Part shown: one piece after another, positions 31,325 through 39,562 of the stretch
How the letters are laid out: each line of letters starts with the position of its first letter
How positions within the stretch are numbered: the stretch's first letter is position 1
NCBI RefSeq assembly: GCF_005889725.1
Contig: NZ_VCKX01000089.1
Coordinates: 1-41,032 of the forward strand
DNA length: 41,032 nt
Source: Nonomuraea zeae
Lineage (GTDB): Bacteria > Actinomycetota > Actinomycetes > Streptosporangiales > Streptosporangiaceae
Direction of reading: 5' to 3'
Notes under the pieces: model-generated
Told to the model about the DNA's origin: nothing
The model's input: the letters and a program-made list of their open reading frames with translations, nothing else
The model's database searches: none
Position numbers and translations under genes: made by a program

Positions 31325-31765
31325 TCACGCCGGCGGGTCGTCGGCGCGGAGCCGGCGGCGCAGCGCCTCCTCGCGCTCGCGCTCCTGCGCCGGCAGGGAC
31401 TCGTCCGGTACGTCCGACGCGTCGAACACCCGCCACACGTCCAGCCCGATCCCGTCGTGCCCCGGCGGCACCGGAACGCGCAGGGCCCACTCGATGGCCT
31501 CCTCCCGCGACTTGACCTGGATCAGCCAGAACCCGGCGATGAGCTCCTTGGCCTCGGCGAACGGCCCGTCGATCACGCTCGCCTTGCCGCCGCTGTAGGC
31601 GATCTGGGCCCCGTGCGAGCTCGGGTAGAGCCCCTCACCGGCCAGCAGCACCCCCGCCCTGGTCAGCGACTCGTTGTAGGCGTGCATGTTGTCGACGAGC
31701 TCCTGGCTGGGCAGCGCCCCCGCCTCGGTCTCCGCGTTGGCCTTGCCCACGATCATGAACTTCAT
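31325..31765 (-). CDS. DGPF/YCII-family protein, ECF42 partner
   Basis: 146 residues: MKFMIVGKANAETEAG, a central SVIDGPFAEAKELIAGFWLIQV containing the DGPF motif, and EEAIEWALRVPVPPGHDG, all typical of YCII-related DGPF proteins. A charged C-terminal tail rich in E and R follows. These small proteins are encoded with ECF42 sigma factors and are their main targets; biochemical function is unknown. The ATG at 31765 has GGAG about eight bases upstream. First gene of the DGPF-sigma unit. Confidence 0.9.
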   Translation of the reverse strand: MKFMIVGKANAETEAGALPSQELVDNMHAYNESLTRAGVLLAGEGLYPSSHGAQIAYSGGKASVIDGPFAEAKELIAGFWLIQVKSREEAIEWALRVPVPPGHDGIGLDVWRVFDASDVPDESLPAQEREREEALRRRLRADDPPA

Positions 31766-31817
31766 GGAGTCGTCTCCCTCTCGTTCCCGCCGGTCGTGCC
31801 GGCCGTCTCGATGACGC

Positions 31818-31844
31818 GTCGAACGACCGGGCGGCGGATCGACA
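31818..31844 (-). promoter_or_regulatory. ECF42-type promoter before the DGPF gene
   Basis: On the minus strand, TGTCGA (31844-31839) is followed after 17 bases by CGAC (31821-31818). This fits the TGTCGA / CGA-type motif reported for ECF42 sigma factors, implying that the sigma factor activates its own operon. Confidence 0.65.
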
Positions 31845-31857
31845 CGTCGGCCGCAAT

Positions 31858-32583
31858 CTATTCGGGGAAAAGCCGCGAGGCGATCCCGTCGAGCACGTAG
31901 TCCAGCCCGGTCTCGAACTGCCACGCCGGGTCGTTCTTGCGCGCGCCCTCGTAGATGTAGCGCCGGAACGTCGGATAGCGGCCGGTGTCGAGCAGGTAGC
32001 GGAGCTGGGGGGCCAGGCTCGTGTACACCTGCCGCTCGTCGGACCACCCCTGGCCGGCCATGAGCTGCCGCATCGCTATCTCGGCGCTGGTGACGCCGTG
32101 GGTGTAGGAGTTGACCGTGGTGGCCACGGCCATCATCGTGTCGGCGTCCAGCCCCAGCTCGCTCACCGCCCGCAGCGCGCGTTCGGACACCGCCGTGCGG
32201 CTGGGCGTCAGCGCGAGCACCGCGCTCGGCGGGAGCTGGGCCAGCCAGAGATGGCTGAGCATCAGCTCGCGCGTGCGCACGGCGATCGCGCGCAGCGCCT
32301 CCCGCCAGCCCGCCGTGTCGCCGGGCAGCTCCAGCTCGCGATAGACGTGGTCGACCATCAGCTCCAGCAGGTCGTCCTTGCCCGACACGTGGCGGTAGGC
32401 GGCCATCGGGGCGACGCCCAGCTCGGTGGCCAGCCGCCGCATGGTGACGGCGTCGAGCCCCTCGGCGTCCGCGACCGCGACCGCCACGGTGGCGATCCGC
32501 TGCGGTGACAGCGTCTGCCGGGGCGCGGGGGCGGGACGTTCGAGCCGCTCCCACAGCGGGGCTTCGTCCTTCTGGTCAGCCAT
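31858..32583 (-). CDS. TetR-family repressor
   Basis: 241 residues. Helix-turn-helix TMRRLATELGVAPMAAYRHVSGKDDLLELMVDHVY (two helices, read around residues 45-80), preceded by a proline-rich arm and followed by a TetR_C-type ligand domain (LELPGDTAGWREALRAIAVRTREL). It resembles drug-responsive TetR relatives. The ATG at 32583 has AAAGG about five bases upstream. Divergent from a flavin reductase/exporter operon, with a nested palindromic operator in the 113-base gap. It ends in the region carrying the ECF42 promoter. Confidence 0.9.
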   Translation of the reverse strand: MADQKDEAPLWERLERPAPAPRQTLSPQRIATVAVAVADAEGLDAVTMRRLATELGVAPMAAYRHVSGKDDLLELMVDHVYRELELPGDTAGWREALRAIAVRTRELMLSHLWLAQLPPSAVLALTPSRTAVSERALRAVSELGLDADTMMAVATTVNSYTHGVTSAEIAMRQLMAGQGWSDERQVYTSLAPQLRYLLDTGRYPTFRRYIYEGARKNDPAWQFETGLDYVLDGIASRLFPE

Positions 32584-32606
32584 GATCGCCTTTCTACGCG
32601 GCACTC

Positions 32607-32678
32607 GTGTACAAGGTATCAGCGGTAGACAACGTACACATCGCTGTGTACGTTGTCTTCGGAAAATACGTTGTACAC
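32607..32678. promoter_or_regulatory. Nested palindromic TetR operator
   Basis: An inner perfect dyad has 13-bp arms AGACAACGTACAC (32627-32639) and GTGTACGTTGTCT (32646-32658) around six bases. An outer dyad uses GTGTACAA (32607-32614) and TTGTACAC (32671-32678). All four half-sites share GTAC. Two TetR dimers per site are likely. Confidence 0.85.
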
Positions 32679-32696
32679 ATGAAGGAAGGTCCCATC

Positions 32697-33287
32697 GTGG
32701 AGACCCCGTTGCGCGTCGCCGTCCTGCTCGGGAGCATCAGGGACGGCCGCTTCGGCCCGACCGTGGCGAGCTGGATCCGCGGCCACCTGGACGCGCGCCA
32801 GGACATGACGGCCGACGTCATCGACCTGGTGGAGACCCCGTTGCCGACCGTGTTCCCGGTCCTCGGGCAGCCGCCCGTCTCGGAGGAGGCCGTGGCGCAG
32901 CTGGCGGCGGTGTCCCCGAGGCTCGCGGCGGCCGACGCGTTCGTCATCGTGACGCCGGAGTACAACCGCAGCTTCCCCGCGTCGCTGAAGAACGCCATCG
33001 ACTGGCACAGCCGCGAGTGGCACGCCAAGCCGGTCGGGTTCGTGGGATATGGCGGCTTCTCGGCCGGGCTGCGGGCGGTCGAGCAGTTGCGCCTGGTGTT
33101 CGCCGAGCTGCACGCCGTCACCGTGCGCGACGCGGTGGGGCTGCAGGCGCCGTGGGCCCAGATCGGCCCCGACGGCACCGCCCCGAACCCCGGCGGCGAC
33201 GCGGCGGCCAAGGCCATGCTCGACCAGCTCGCCTGGTGGGGCCACGCGCTGCGCTCGGCCAGGGCCGCCCGGCCCTACGGGGCATGA
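32697..33287 (+). CDS. NADPH-dependent FMN reductase-like oxidoreductase
   Basis: 196 residues, flavodoxin-like fold: VAVLLGSIRDGRFGPTVA (phosphate-binding loop), ADAFVIVTPEYNRSFPASLKNAIDW (family signature) and VGFVGYGGFSAGLRAVEQL. Such proteins reduce flavins, quinones or azo compounds with NADPH. The GTG at 32697 has AAGGAAGG seven bases upstream; the ATG at 32679 would begin at the edge of the outer operator and has no such signal. It overlaps the MFS start (ATGA). A detoxification operon under the divergent TetR is likely. Confidence 0.9.
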   Translation: METPLRVAVLLGSIRDGRFGPTVASWIRGHLDARQDMTADVIDLVETPLPTVFPVLGQPPVSEEAVAQLAAVSPRLAAADAFVIVTPEYNRSFPASLKNAIDWHSREWHAKPVGFVGYGGFSAGLRAVEQLRLVFAELHAVTVRDAVGLQAPWAQIGPDGTAPNPGGDAAAKAMLDQLAWWGHALRSARAARPYGA

Positions 33288-34804
33288 CCATGAGCAGGTC
33301 ACTGTACGCCGGGGTGTTCGGGCTGATGCTCGGCATGTTCCTGGCCATGCTGGACGGGCTCATCGTGGGCACCGCGCTGCCCACGATCACCGGCGAGCTG
33401 GGCGGGCTGAGCCTGCTGCCCTGGGTCGTGACGGCGTACCTGCTCGCCGGTGCGGCCACCACCCCCATCTGGGGCAAGCTGGGCGACCTGTACGGCCGCA
33501 AGGGCATGTTCATGTCCTCGATCGTGATCTTCCTGGCCGGATCGATGCTCGCCGGGCTGTCGCAGGACATCGGCCAGCTCATCGCGTTCCGCGCGGTGCA
33601 GGGTCTCGGGGCGGGCGGGCTGATGGTCGGCGCGCTGTCGATCATCGGCATGCTCGTGCCGCCCCGTGACAGCGGCAAGGTGCAGTCGATGGTCGGCGCC
33701 ATGATGCCGATCGCGTTCGTCGGCGGCCCGCTGCTCGGCGGCCTGCTCACCGACCACCTGAGCTGGCGCTGGACGTTCTACGTGAACGTGCCGGTCGGCG
33801 CGCTCGCGCTGGCCGTCGTGGGCCTGGGGATCAAGCCGGTCGGCGAGCGGGTCAAGGCCAGGATCGACTATCTCGGGGCGGTGCTGCTGACCACCGGCAT
33901 CCTGGCGCTGACGCTGCTGGCGAGCTGGGGCGGCGGCACGTACGCGTGGACGTCGCCGCAGATCCTCGGCCTGGCCGCGGTCGCGGTCGTGGCCCTGGCC
34001 GCCTTCGTCCGCGTCGAGCGGCGGGCCGCGGAGCCGATCATCCCGCCCCGGCTGTTCCGGGACCGCAACTTCACGCTCGCGCAGGTCGTCAGCTTCCTGG
34101 TGGGCGCGGTCATGATGGCCGTAACGGCGTACCTGCCGCAGTACATGCAGTTCGTCCAGGGGCTGTCGCCCACGGCCGGCGGGATGCTGCTGTTGCCGCT
34201 GATGTTCGGCATGCTCGCGGCGCAGCTCCTGACCGGCCGCCTCGTCAGCAGGAACGGCCGCTACCGCGTCTACCCGATACTCGGCGGCGGCGTGCTCGTG
34301 GCGGGCGTGCTGCTGCTGACCTGGCTGGACACCGGCACGGGCACGGGGCTCGCCTCGGCGCTCACGGTGGTCGCCGGGGCGGGCATCGGGCTGCTCATGC
34401 AGAGCACCATGCTCCTCACGCTGAACAGCGCCGAGCCCAGGGACCTGGGCGCGGCCAGCGGCACCGTCACGCTGCTGCGCACCATCGGCGGCTCGCTCGG
34501 GATCGCCCTGCTCGGCGCCCTGTACAGCGGCCGCATGGAGTCGGGCCTGGCCACCGGCCTCGGCACGGAGGAGGCCGGGCGGCTGGCGGGGGGCGGCGGG
34601 CTCACACCCGAGTCGATGTCCGCGCTGCCGCCGGCCGTCCGCGCCGTCGTCGGCGAGGCGGTCAGCGGCGGGCTGCGGGGCGTGCTCATCGGGGCCGCGG
34701 TCCTGGCGGCGATCGCCTTCGCCGCCGCCTGGTTCATCCGGGAGGTGCCCTTGCGCACGGAGGTCCACGCCGCCGGGCCGGCAGCGGAGAAATCTACAGC
34801 GTAA
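33284..34804 (+). CDS. DHA2-family (14-TM) MFS drug exporter
   Basis: 506 residues with about 14 hydrophobic helices. Early motif LDGLIVGTALPTI (motif D1-like), motif A GKLGDLYGRKGMF, and motif C-like GPLLGGLLTDHLSWRWTFYVNVPVG. Typical of EmrB/QacA antiporters that expel toxic organic compounds by proton exchange. The ATG overlaps the reductase stop, so the two are co-translated. Regulated with it by the divergent TetR. The 3' end overlaps the convergent LysR gene by 11 bases. Confidence 0.93.
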   Translation: MTMSRSLYAGVFGLMLGMFLAMLDGLIVGTALPTITGELGGLSLLPWVVTAYLLAGAATTPIWGKLGDLYGRKGMFMSSIVIFLAGSMLAGLSQDIGQLIAFRAVQGLGAGGLMVGALSIIGMLVPPRDSGKVQSMVGAMMPIAFVGGPLLGGLLTDHLSWRWTFYVNVPVGALALAVVGLGIKPVGERVKARIDYLGAVLLTTGILALTLLASWGGGTYAWTSPQILGLAAVAVVALAAFVRVERRAAEPIIPPRLFRDRNFTLAQVVSFLVGAVMMAVTAYLPQYMQFVQGLSPTAGGMLLLPLMFGMLAAQLLTGRLVSRNGRYRVYPILGGGVLVAGVLLLTWLDTGTGTGLASALTVVAGAGIGLLMQSTMLLTLNSAEPRDLGAASGTVTLLRTIGGSLGIALLGALYSGRMESGLATGLGTEEAGRLAGGGGLTPESMSALPPAVRAVVGEAVSGGLRGVLIGAAVLAAIAFAAAWFIREVPLRTEVHAAGPAAEKSTA

Positions 34805-35669
34805 AGGCGGCGGCCTGGTCCAGGAAGGCGCCGGCCGCCGGGCCGCAGCCCTCCCGCGACGGGACGGCCAGCGCCAGCGAGCGGGTCGTCCTCGGCACGA
34901 GCGGCCGGGTGACGGCGCTGCCGAGGTCGGCGGGCAGGCCCAGGGTGGGGACGATGCTGACGCCCAGGCCCGCGGCCACCATCTCCAGGATGGCGGCCGG
35001 GCCGCCGGCCTCGAAGGCGACGTCGAGCTCCACCCCGGCCGCGCCGGCCGCCGTCATGATCAGCGGCCGGCAGCCCGCGGTGGTCAGGATGAACGGCTGT
35101 CCCGCCAGGTCGGCGAGGTGGATGAGCTCCTGGCCGGCGAGCGGGTGGCCGGATGGGAGCACGGCCACCATGTCGTGGGTGCTGAGCGGGACGGTGAACA
35201 GGCCGGGCGCGGGCCCCTTCACGGGCAGGGTGATGACGCCGACCTCGGCGGCCCCGCGGTGCAGCCAGGCGCGGATGTCGTCGTCGGCGCCCTCGAACAG
35301 GCGTACCCGCACCTGCGGATAGCGGTCGGTGTAGGACCGCAGCAGCCGCGCGATGAGCGTGCCCGTCGCGCTGGGGAGGCTGGCCAGGCGCAGCTCGCCG
35401 GTGATCTGCCCGGCGGCGGCCGCCACGTCGGGGCGGATGAGGTCGAAGTGCCGCAGCGTCTCGCGGGCCCGGTCGAGCGCGCGGCGGCCGGCCTCGGTGA
35501 GCGCGATGCCGTCGCGGTGCCGTACGAACAGCGCCGCCCCCAGCTCGCGCTCCAGCGTCGCTATCGCGCGGCTGACGGCGGGCTGCGACATGCCGGTGTG
35601 GTCGGCGGCGGCGGTGAAGCCGCCGTGCTCGGCCACCGCGACGAGCACCCTGAGCTGCGCTAATGTCAT
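34794..35669 (-). CDS. LysR-family transcriptional regulator
   Basis: 291 residues: helix-turn-helix LRVLVAVAEHGGFTAAADHTG with MSQPAVSRAIATLERELGA, then an effector-binding domain (GELRLASLPSATGTLIARLL, LSTHDMVAVLPSGHPLAG, VAAGLGVSIVPTLGLP). Divergent from an alpha/beta hydrolase, with a dyad in the 57-base gap, so it probably regulates that gene. The ATG at 35669 follows no clear Shine-Dalgarno. Inducer unknown. Confidence 0.92.
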   Translation of the reverse strand: MTLAQLRVLVAVAEHGGFTAAADHTGMSQPAVSRAIATLERELGAALFVRHRDGIALTEAGRRALDRARETLRHFDLIRPDVAAAAGQITGELRLASLPSATGTLIARLLRSYTDRYPQVRVRLFEGADDDIRAWLHRGAAEVGVITLPVKGPAPGLFTVPLSTHDMVAVLPSGHPLAGQELIHLADLAGQPFILTTAGCRPLIMTAAGAAGVELDVAFEAGGPAAILEMVAAGLGVSIVPTLGLPADLGSAVTRPLVPRTTRSLALAVPSREGCGPAAGAFLDQAAAFTL

Positions 35670-35691
35670 ACCGTCATACCCTAGTTGGTAT
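35665..35691. promoter_or_regulatory. LysR-type dyad before the hydrolase
   Basis: ATACC-CTAGTT-GGTAT (35676-35691) is a perfect 5-bp-arm dyad. GTCATACC is also directly repeated at 35665 and 35673. The site lies between the two divergent starts. Confidence 0.6.
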
Positions 35692-35726
35692 TTGACGCCG
35701 GGTGATCAGGACACGATGGTTATGCC

Positions 35727-36554
35727 ATGTCTACACGGATGACGATCGACGTCGACGGGCTTTCCACGAGCTATCTCACGGCCGGTGAGCGGGGCCCTCT
35801 GTTGCTGCTGCTGCACGGCACCTACTGGAGCCGGGTCTGGCTGCCGGTGATCGACGACCTGGCGGCGGCGGGGCTGCGGCCGGTCGCGGTGGACCTGCCG
35901 GGCCTGGGCCGCTCGGAGGGTGAGCTGACCGCGGAGACGGCCACCGTTCCCGCGCTGGCCGCGTGGGTGCGGCGGTTCGCCGATGCGCTGACGGGCGGTG
36001 CGGACGAGCCGCTGTCGGTGGCCGGGCACGACATCGGCGGCGCGGTGGCCCAGCACCTGCTGGCGGGTGGTGACGGGCCGGGCGTGCGGCGGCTGGCGCT
36101 GGTCAACTCGGTCACCTACGACTCCTGGCCGGTGCCTGGCGTGGCCCGCTACCGGGACCCGGCCGTGGTGGCCGCGACGACGACGGAGGAGCTGCTGGCC
36201 GCCCGCCGTACGGCCGTCACCGCGGCGCTGGCCCGCCCGGCCACGGAGGACGAGCTGGCCGATTACCTCGACCCCTGGCGCGACCGGCGCGTCTGCCGCT
36301 CGTGGATGGCGCTGGCCGGCGCGGCCGACAGCCGCTACACGTTCGATCTCGTCCCGGCGCTCAAGGGGGACCTGACGCCGAAGCTGCTGGTGTGGGGGGA
36401 GGACGACGCCTTCCAGGAGGTGCGCCACGCCGAGCGCTTCGCCGCCGAGATGCCCGCCACCACGCTGGTCCGCGTCCCCGCCGCGGGCCACATCCCGATG
36501 GAGAACGACCCCGCCGCGGTCGCCGGCGCCCTGGCGGCCTTCTTCCTGGAATGA
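35727..36554 (+). CDS. Alpha/beta hydrolase with aspartate nucleophile
   Basis: 275 residues. Oxyanion region LLLLHGTYWSRVW, nucleophile elbow VAGHDIGG with Asp102 where serine hydrolases have Ser, acidic residue in VWGEDDAF and catalytic histidine in AAGHIPMENDP. An Asp nucleophile is the mark of epoxide hydrolases and haloalkane dehalogenases, which form an ester intermediate; which of these applies is not clear. The ATG at 35727 has no obvious Shine-Dalgarno. Under a divergent LysR regulator; followed by a terminator. Confidence 0.85.
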   Translation: MSTRMTIDVDGLSTSYLTAGERGPLLLLLHGTYWSRVWLPVIDDLAAAGLRPVAVDLPGLGRSEGELTAETATVPALAAWVRRFADALTGGADEPLSVAGHDIGGAVAQHLLAGGDGPGVRRLALVNSVTYDSWPVPGVARYRDPAVVAATTTEELLAARRTAVTAALARPATEDELADYLDPWRDRRVCRSWMALAGAADSRYTFDLVPALKGDLTPKLLVWGEDDAFQEVRHAERFAAEMPATTLVRVPAAGHIPMENDPAAVAGALAAFFLE

Positions 36555-36560
36555 CCGCGG

Positions 36561-36585
36561 CCTCGCCTGAGGGGGCGAGGCTTTC
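36561..36585 (+). terminator. Hairpin terminator after the hydrolase
   Basis: GCCTCGCC pairs with GGCGAGGC across a 6-base loop, followed by TTT, starting six bases after the stop. Confidence 0.8.
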
Positions 36586-36623
36586 GAAGGAAACGCGGCG
36601 AGTGCGCCTGCTTGGGGGAAACG

Positions 36624-36661
36624 CGGCGAGCGCGCGTCCGGGGTGGGACGCGCGCTCGCCG
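36624..36661. terminator. Strong bidirectional terminator
   Basis: A perfect 16-bp stem, CGGCGAGCGCGCGTCC / GGACGCGCGCTCGCCG, with a 6-base loop sits between the convergent hydrolase and CHAP genes. Its left half is preceded by a partial copy of the same arm (from 36591, 27 bp upstream). Confidence 0.85.
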
Positions 36662-36694
36662 TTCATGGAAGGCAAGGAGCCTGCCGGTGGCCGA

Positions 36695-37405
36695 TCAGGC
36701 GGCGTACTGCGGATAGCCGTAGCCCACGACCTGGGACTTCGGACGGACGCGCTCTTCGACCTTGCCGTTGCCGGTGTTGCCTTCGATCGTCGAGATGGTG
36801 CCGTCCTGGTTGTCCTTCACGACGAACCCGACGTGGTTGATGTCGCTGATGGACTTGCTGCCGCTCCAGGAGAAGAAGACGACGGCGCCGGGCTTGGCCA
36901 GGGTGCCGAAGCGGTGGTTGGCCTTGAACCACTTGGCGTGGGCGACGGTGTAGGCGTCCCAGCCGACCTGCGGGCGGGCGCCGGTCTGCTCGCCGACCCA
37001 GGAGACGAACATCGAGCACCAGGCGGCGTTCAGGTACGCGGCCCGGCTTCCGCCGTCACGGGCGATGGTCTCGGCGGCACGCTGCGAACCGGCGTACCAC
37101 TGCTGGAACTTGGTGCCGCCGCCGGCGGCGTTCTCGGAGGTGCCGACCTGGGCCTTGGCGAAGGCGAGGACCTGGTCAGCGGTGACGTTGACCTTGGTCT
37201 CCTCGACCCTGTCGCTCTTGGCGCCGGCCTTGTGGGCGGCGAGGGCGGCGTTGGGGTGGCGGGCGGCGGTGGCCGCGGCGGCGCCGGTGGCGGTGTCGGC
37301 GTTGGCCGTCAGGGTGTGTGCGCCGAGAGCCGACGCGGCGATGGTGGCGCCGAGAACGGCGCGTGCGATGATCTTCGGGGCAGCAGTGAAACGGTGCTTC
37401 GCCAT
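36695..37405 (-). CDS. Secreted CHAP-domain cell-wall hydrolase
   Basis: 236 residues. Signal peptide (basic start, hydrophobic core, ANA-type cleavage near residue 36), a short alanine-rich linker, then a CHAP amidase/peptidase domain with catalytic Cys130 (NAAWCSMFVSWV) and His191 (DINHVGFVV). Such enzymes cleave peptidoglycan peptides or amide bonds for growth or spore germination. The ATG at 37405 has GGAG about 11 bases upstream. It is controlled by a c-di-AMP riboswitch in its leader, which ties it to cell-wall and osmotic signalling. Confidence 0.92.
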   Translation of the reverse strand: MAKHRFTAAPKIIARAVLGATIAASALGAHTLTANADTATGAAAATAARHPNAALAAHKAGAKSDRVEETKVNVTADQVLAFAKAQVGTSENAAGGGTKFQQWYAGSQRAAETIARDGGSRAAYLNAAWCSMFVSWVGEQTGARPQVGWDAYTVAHAKWFKANHRFGTLAKPGAVVFFSWSGSKSISDINHVGFVVKDNQDGTISTIEGNTGNGKVEERVRPKSQVVGYGYPQYAA

Positions 37406-37430
37406 CGAGGGGGTTACTCCTTGCTTCCAT

Positions 37431-37547
37431 GCCGCTTACCGGGTTAGCTGACGGGTTCGGGCGTGGAAGCTGCCCTACGGCACCGAAGTGCCGATTCACC
37501 CCAAAGGACTGGGTCCCCGGTTCCGCCCGAAGGCGGATTCAGCGGTC
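37431..37547 (-). ncRNA. c-di-AMP (ydaO/yuaA-type) riboswitch
   Basis: On the minus strand the leader carries the family landmarks in order: CCGCTGAATCC, GGGGACCCAG, GGGGTGAATC, GTAGGGC, then CCCGAACCCGTCAGCTAACC with GGTAAGCGG closing P1 against CCGCT. This motif set is that of ydaO riboswitches, which bind c-di-AMP and usually turn expression off in actinomycete cell-wall hydrolase genes. The expression platform is 37406-37430, with the Shine-Dalgarno about 11 bases before the ATG. Confidence 0.93.
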
Positions 37548-37564
37548 ACAGGACGTTCCTGTGA
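37546..37564 (-). other. Hairpin just upstream of the riboswitch
   Basis: TCACAGGA and TCCTGTGA form a perfect 8-bp stem with a 3-base loop, directly 5' of the aptamer on the minus strand. It may be an extra stem of the leader or a protein site near the promoter, which likely lies in the AT-richer stretch 37600-37670. Confidence 0.45.
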
Positions 37565-37672
37565 TGCGTCGTGCGATGGTTTGGACATCGCCGGACAAAC
37601 CGGACGTATGCCACGAGATGCCACATAAGGTAATACATGCGGCAAGAGGATTACAAATGGATAAAAGCCCAG

Positions 37673-38626
37673 CTAGGGAAGTTGCCGCCGAGCGTCGGCC
37701 AGAAGCCCCATCATGGCAAGGGATTCGTCAAGTGGCATGATCGAGGATTCGGTCCTGCCCTCGGCCGTCGCGGCGCGGACTTCGCGGAGCTCACCGGCGT
37801 ATCCGTTGTCCGCCGGATCGAGCACGTGCTCTTCCGGCTCCATGGAGGGCCCGGTGAGGAGGATCCGCCGCGGCGCCCAGAACGGCGCCGGGATGTCCGC
37901 CCGCATCCGGGTACCCACAACACGGGCATCGTTCGGGTAATTCCCGAGCAACGAGACTTCCACCAGGGCCTTTACGCCGCCGGGGTAGAGCAGGACGCCG
38001 CCAGCCTCCGCGTCCACCCCGCTGGGCGCCACAGAGCCGGTGACGCGCAGCTCCGAGGGCATGCCGAGCAGTAGCTGGGCCAGGCCGAACGGGTAGATCC
38101 CCAGGTCGAGGAGGGCTCCGCCGCCCAGCTCCGGCGCCCACAGGCGGTGTGCCGGGTCGTAGGGGGCGGCGAAGCCGAAGGAGGCCTGCACGGAGCGGAT
38201 CTCGCCGAAGCGCGGATCGGCGGCGATGAGCCGGATGAGCGGGTTGAACCGCGTCCACATGGCTTCCATGAGGAACACGCCTGCCTCCCGTGCCAGGCGC
38301 ACCATCTTCTCGGCGTCGTCCATGGTCGCGGCCAGGGGCTTCTCGCAGAGCACGGCTTTACCCGCGGCGATGGCGGCCTCGGCCACCTGGAGGTGCTGGG
38401 CGTGCGGGGTGGCCACATAGACGGCGTCCACCGCCGGATCGGCGCACAGCCGCTCATAGGAGTCGTACGCCGATTCCGCGCCCAGCGTGGCGGCCAGGGC
38501 CTGGGCCCGGCCCAGGTTCCGGGAGCCGACGGCGGCCACCCGCATGCCGGGCTCCGCCGCAATGGCCGCGCCCACCGTTCGGGCGATACCGCCCGTAGCC
38601 GCTATTCCCCACGCAAAATCCCGCAC
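37673..38626 (-). CDS. Gfo/Idh/MocA-family oxidoreductase
   Basis: 317 residues: N-terminal Rossmann fold (WGIAATGGIARTV), the CEKPL motif (AVLCEKPLAATMDDA) and the C-terminal substrate domain (GGGALLDLGIYPFGLA, with the catalytic-type aspartate). Oxidises or reduces sugar or cyclitol substrates with NAD(P); substrate unknown. The start is a GTG at 38626. It lies 19 bases downstream of the aldo/keto reductase on the same strand, so the two form an operon. Confidence 0.9.
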   Translation of the reverse strand: MRDFAWGIAATGGIARTVGAAIAAEPGMRVAAVGSRNLGRAQALAATLGAESAYDSYERLCADPAVDAVYVATPHAQHLQVAEAAIAAGKAVLCEKPLAATMDDAEKMVRLAREAGVFLMEAMWTRFNPLIRLIAADPRFGEIRSVQASFGFAAPYDPAHRLWAPELGGGALLDLGIYPFGLAQLLLGMPSELRVTGSVAPSGVDAEAGGVLLYPGGVKALVEVSLLGNYPNDARVVGTRMRADIPAPFWAPRRILLTGPSMEPEEHVLDPADNGYAGELREVRAATAEGRTESSIMPLDESLAMMGLLADARRQLP

Positions 38627-38645
38627 GCGGGAGAGCGTAGACGTA

Positions 38646-39467
38646 TCACGTCATGTTGAACGTGTCGGGGTCCGGCCCGATGCGCTCCCCCCTGTTCAGC
38701 GCGCCGATGGCGGCCATGTCCTCGGCGTCCAGGATGAAGCCGAACACGTCGATGTTCTCGGCGATGCGCGACGGGGTCACCGACTTGGGGATCACGACGT
38801 TGCCGAGCTGCAGGTGCCAGCGGAGCACGATCTGCGCGGGCGTCTTGCCGTACTTGTCCGACAGCACCGCCAGCGCCGGGTCGCTGAGCAGCCCTTTGCC
38901 CTGGCCGAGCGGGCTCCACGCCTCGGTGAGAATGCCGTTGGCCTCGTGGAAGGCGCGCATCTCCCGCTGCTGCAGGTACGGGTGCAGCTCGATCTGGTTG
39001 ATGGACGGCGCGATCTCCCCCTCCTCCATGAGCCTGGTGAGGCTCTGGACGGTGAAGTTCGACGTGCCGATGGCCTTCACCCGGCCGTCACGGTAGATCT
39101 TTTCCATCGCCTTCCACGCCTGCACGTACTTGTCCTGCTGCGGCACCGGCCAATGGATGAGGAACAGGTCGATGTAGTCCAGCCCCAGCCGGGAGAGGCT
39201 CTCGTCGAAGGCCTCCGCCGCGCGGCCGTGGTCGCCGTTCCACAGCTTGGTGGTGACGAACACCTTCTCGCGCGGCAGCCCGCTGGCGCGTACGGCACGC
39301 CCCACGCCCTCTTCGTTGCCATAGGCGGCGGCGGTGTCGATATGCCGGTATCCGGCCTCAAGCGCGGTCGACACGGCCTGCTCGGCGCCGTCCGCGGGAA
39401 CCTGCCAGACGCCGAAGCCCAGTTGCGGGATCTGCACGCCGTCGGTGTTGAGCATGAGCGAGTTCAT
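38646..39467 (-). CDS. Aldo/keto reductase
   Basis: 273 residues, the normal length. Family motifs: HIDTAAAYGNEEGVG (catalytic Asp and Tyr), VFVTTKLWNGDHG (Lys), LIHWPVPQ (His) and VIPKSVTPSRI (NADPH binding). It reduces aldehydes or ketones using NADPH. ATG at 39467 or 39476 could be the start; the GGAGG before them is too close for 39467. First gene of the pair with Gfo/Idh/MocA. Confidence 0.92.
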   Translation of the reverse strand: MNSLMLNTDGVQIPQLGFGVWQVPADGAEQAVSTALEAGYRHIDTAAAYGNEEGVGRAVRASGLPREKVFVTTKLWNGDHGRAAEAFDESLSRLGLDYIDLFLIHWPVPQQDKYVQAWKAMEKIYRDGRVKAIGTSNFTVQSLTRLMEEGEIAPSINQIELHPYLQQREMRAFHEANGILTEAWSPLGQGKGLLSDPALAVLSDKYGKTPAQIVLRWHLQLGNVVIPKSVTPSRIAENIDVFGFILDAEDMAAIGALNRGERIGPDPDTFNMT

Positions 39468-39562
39468 ACCCTCCATTGTTCACGCAGCGTTTCTGGCGGC
39501 TTAAGGCGGCCGGGCTAGCTTGAAGCGGTCGTGAACAGGCCATCACCCGGGGAGGGCAAGGA

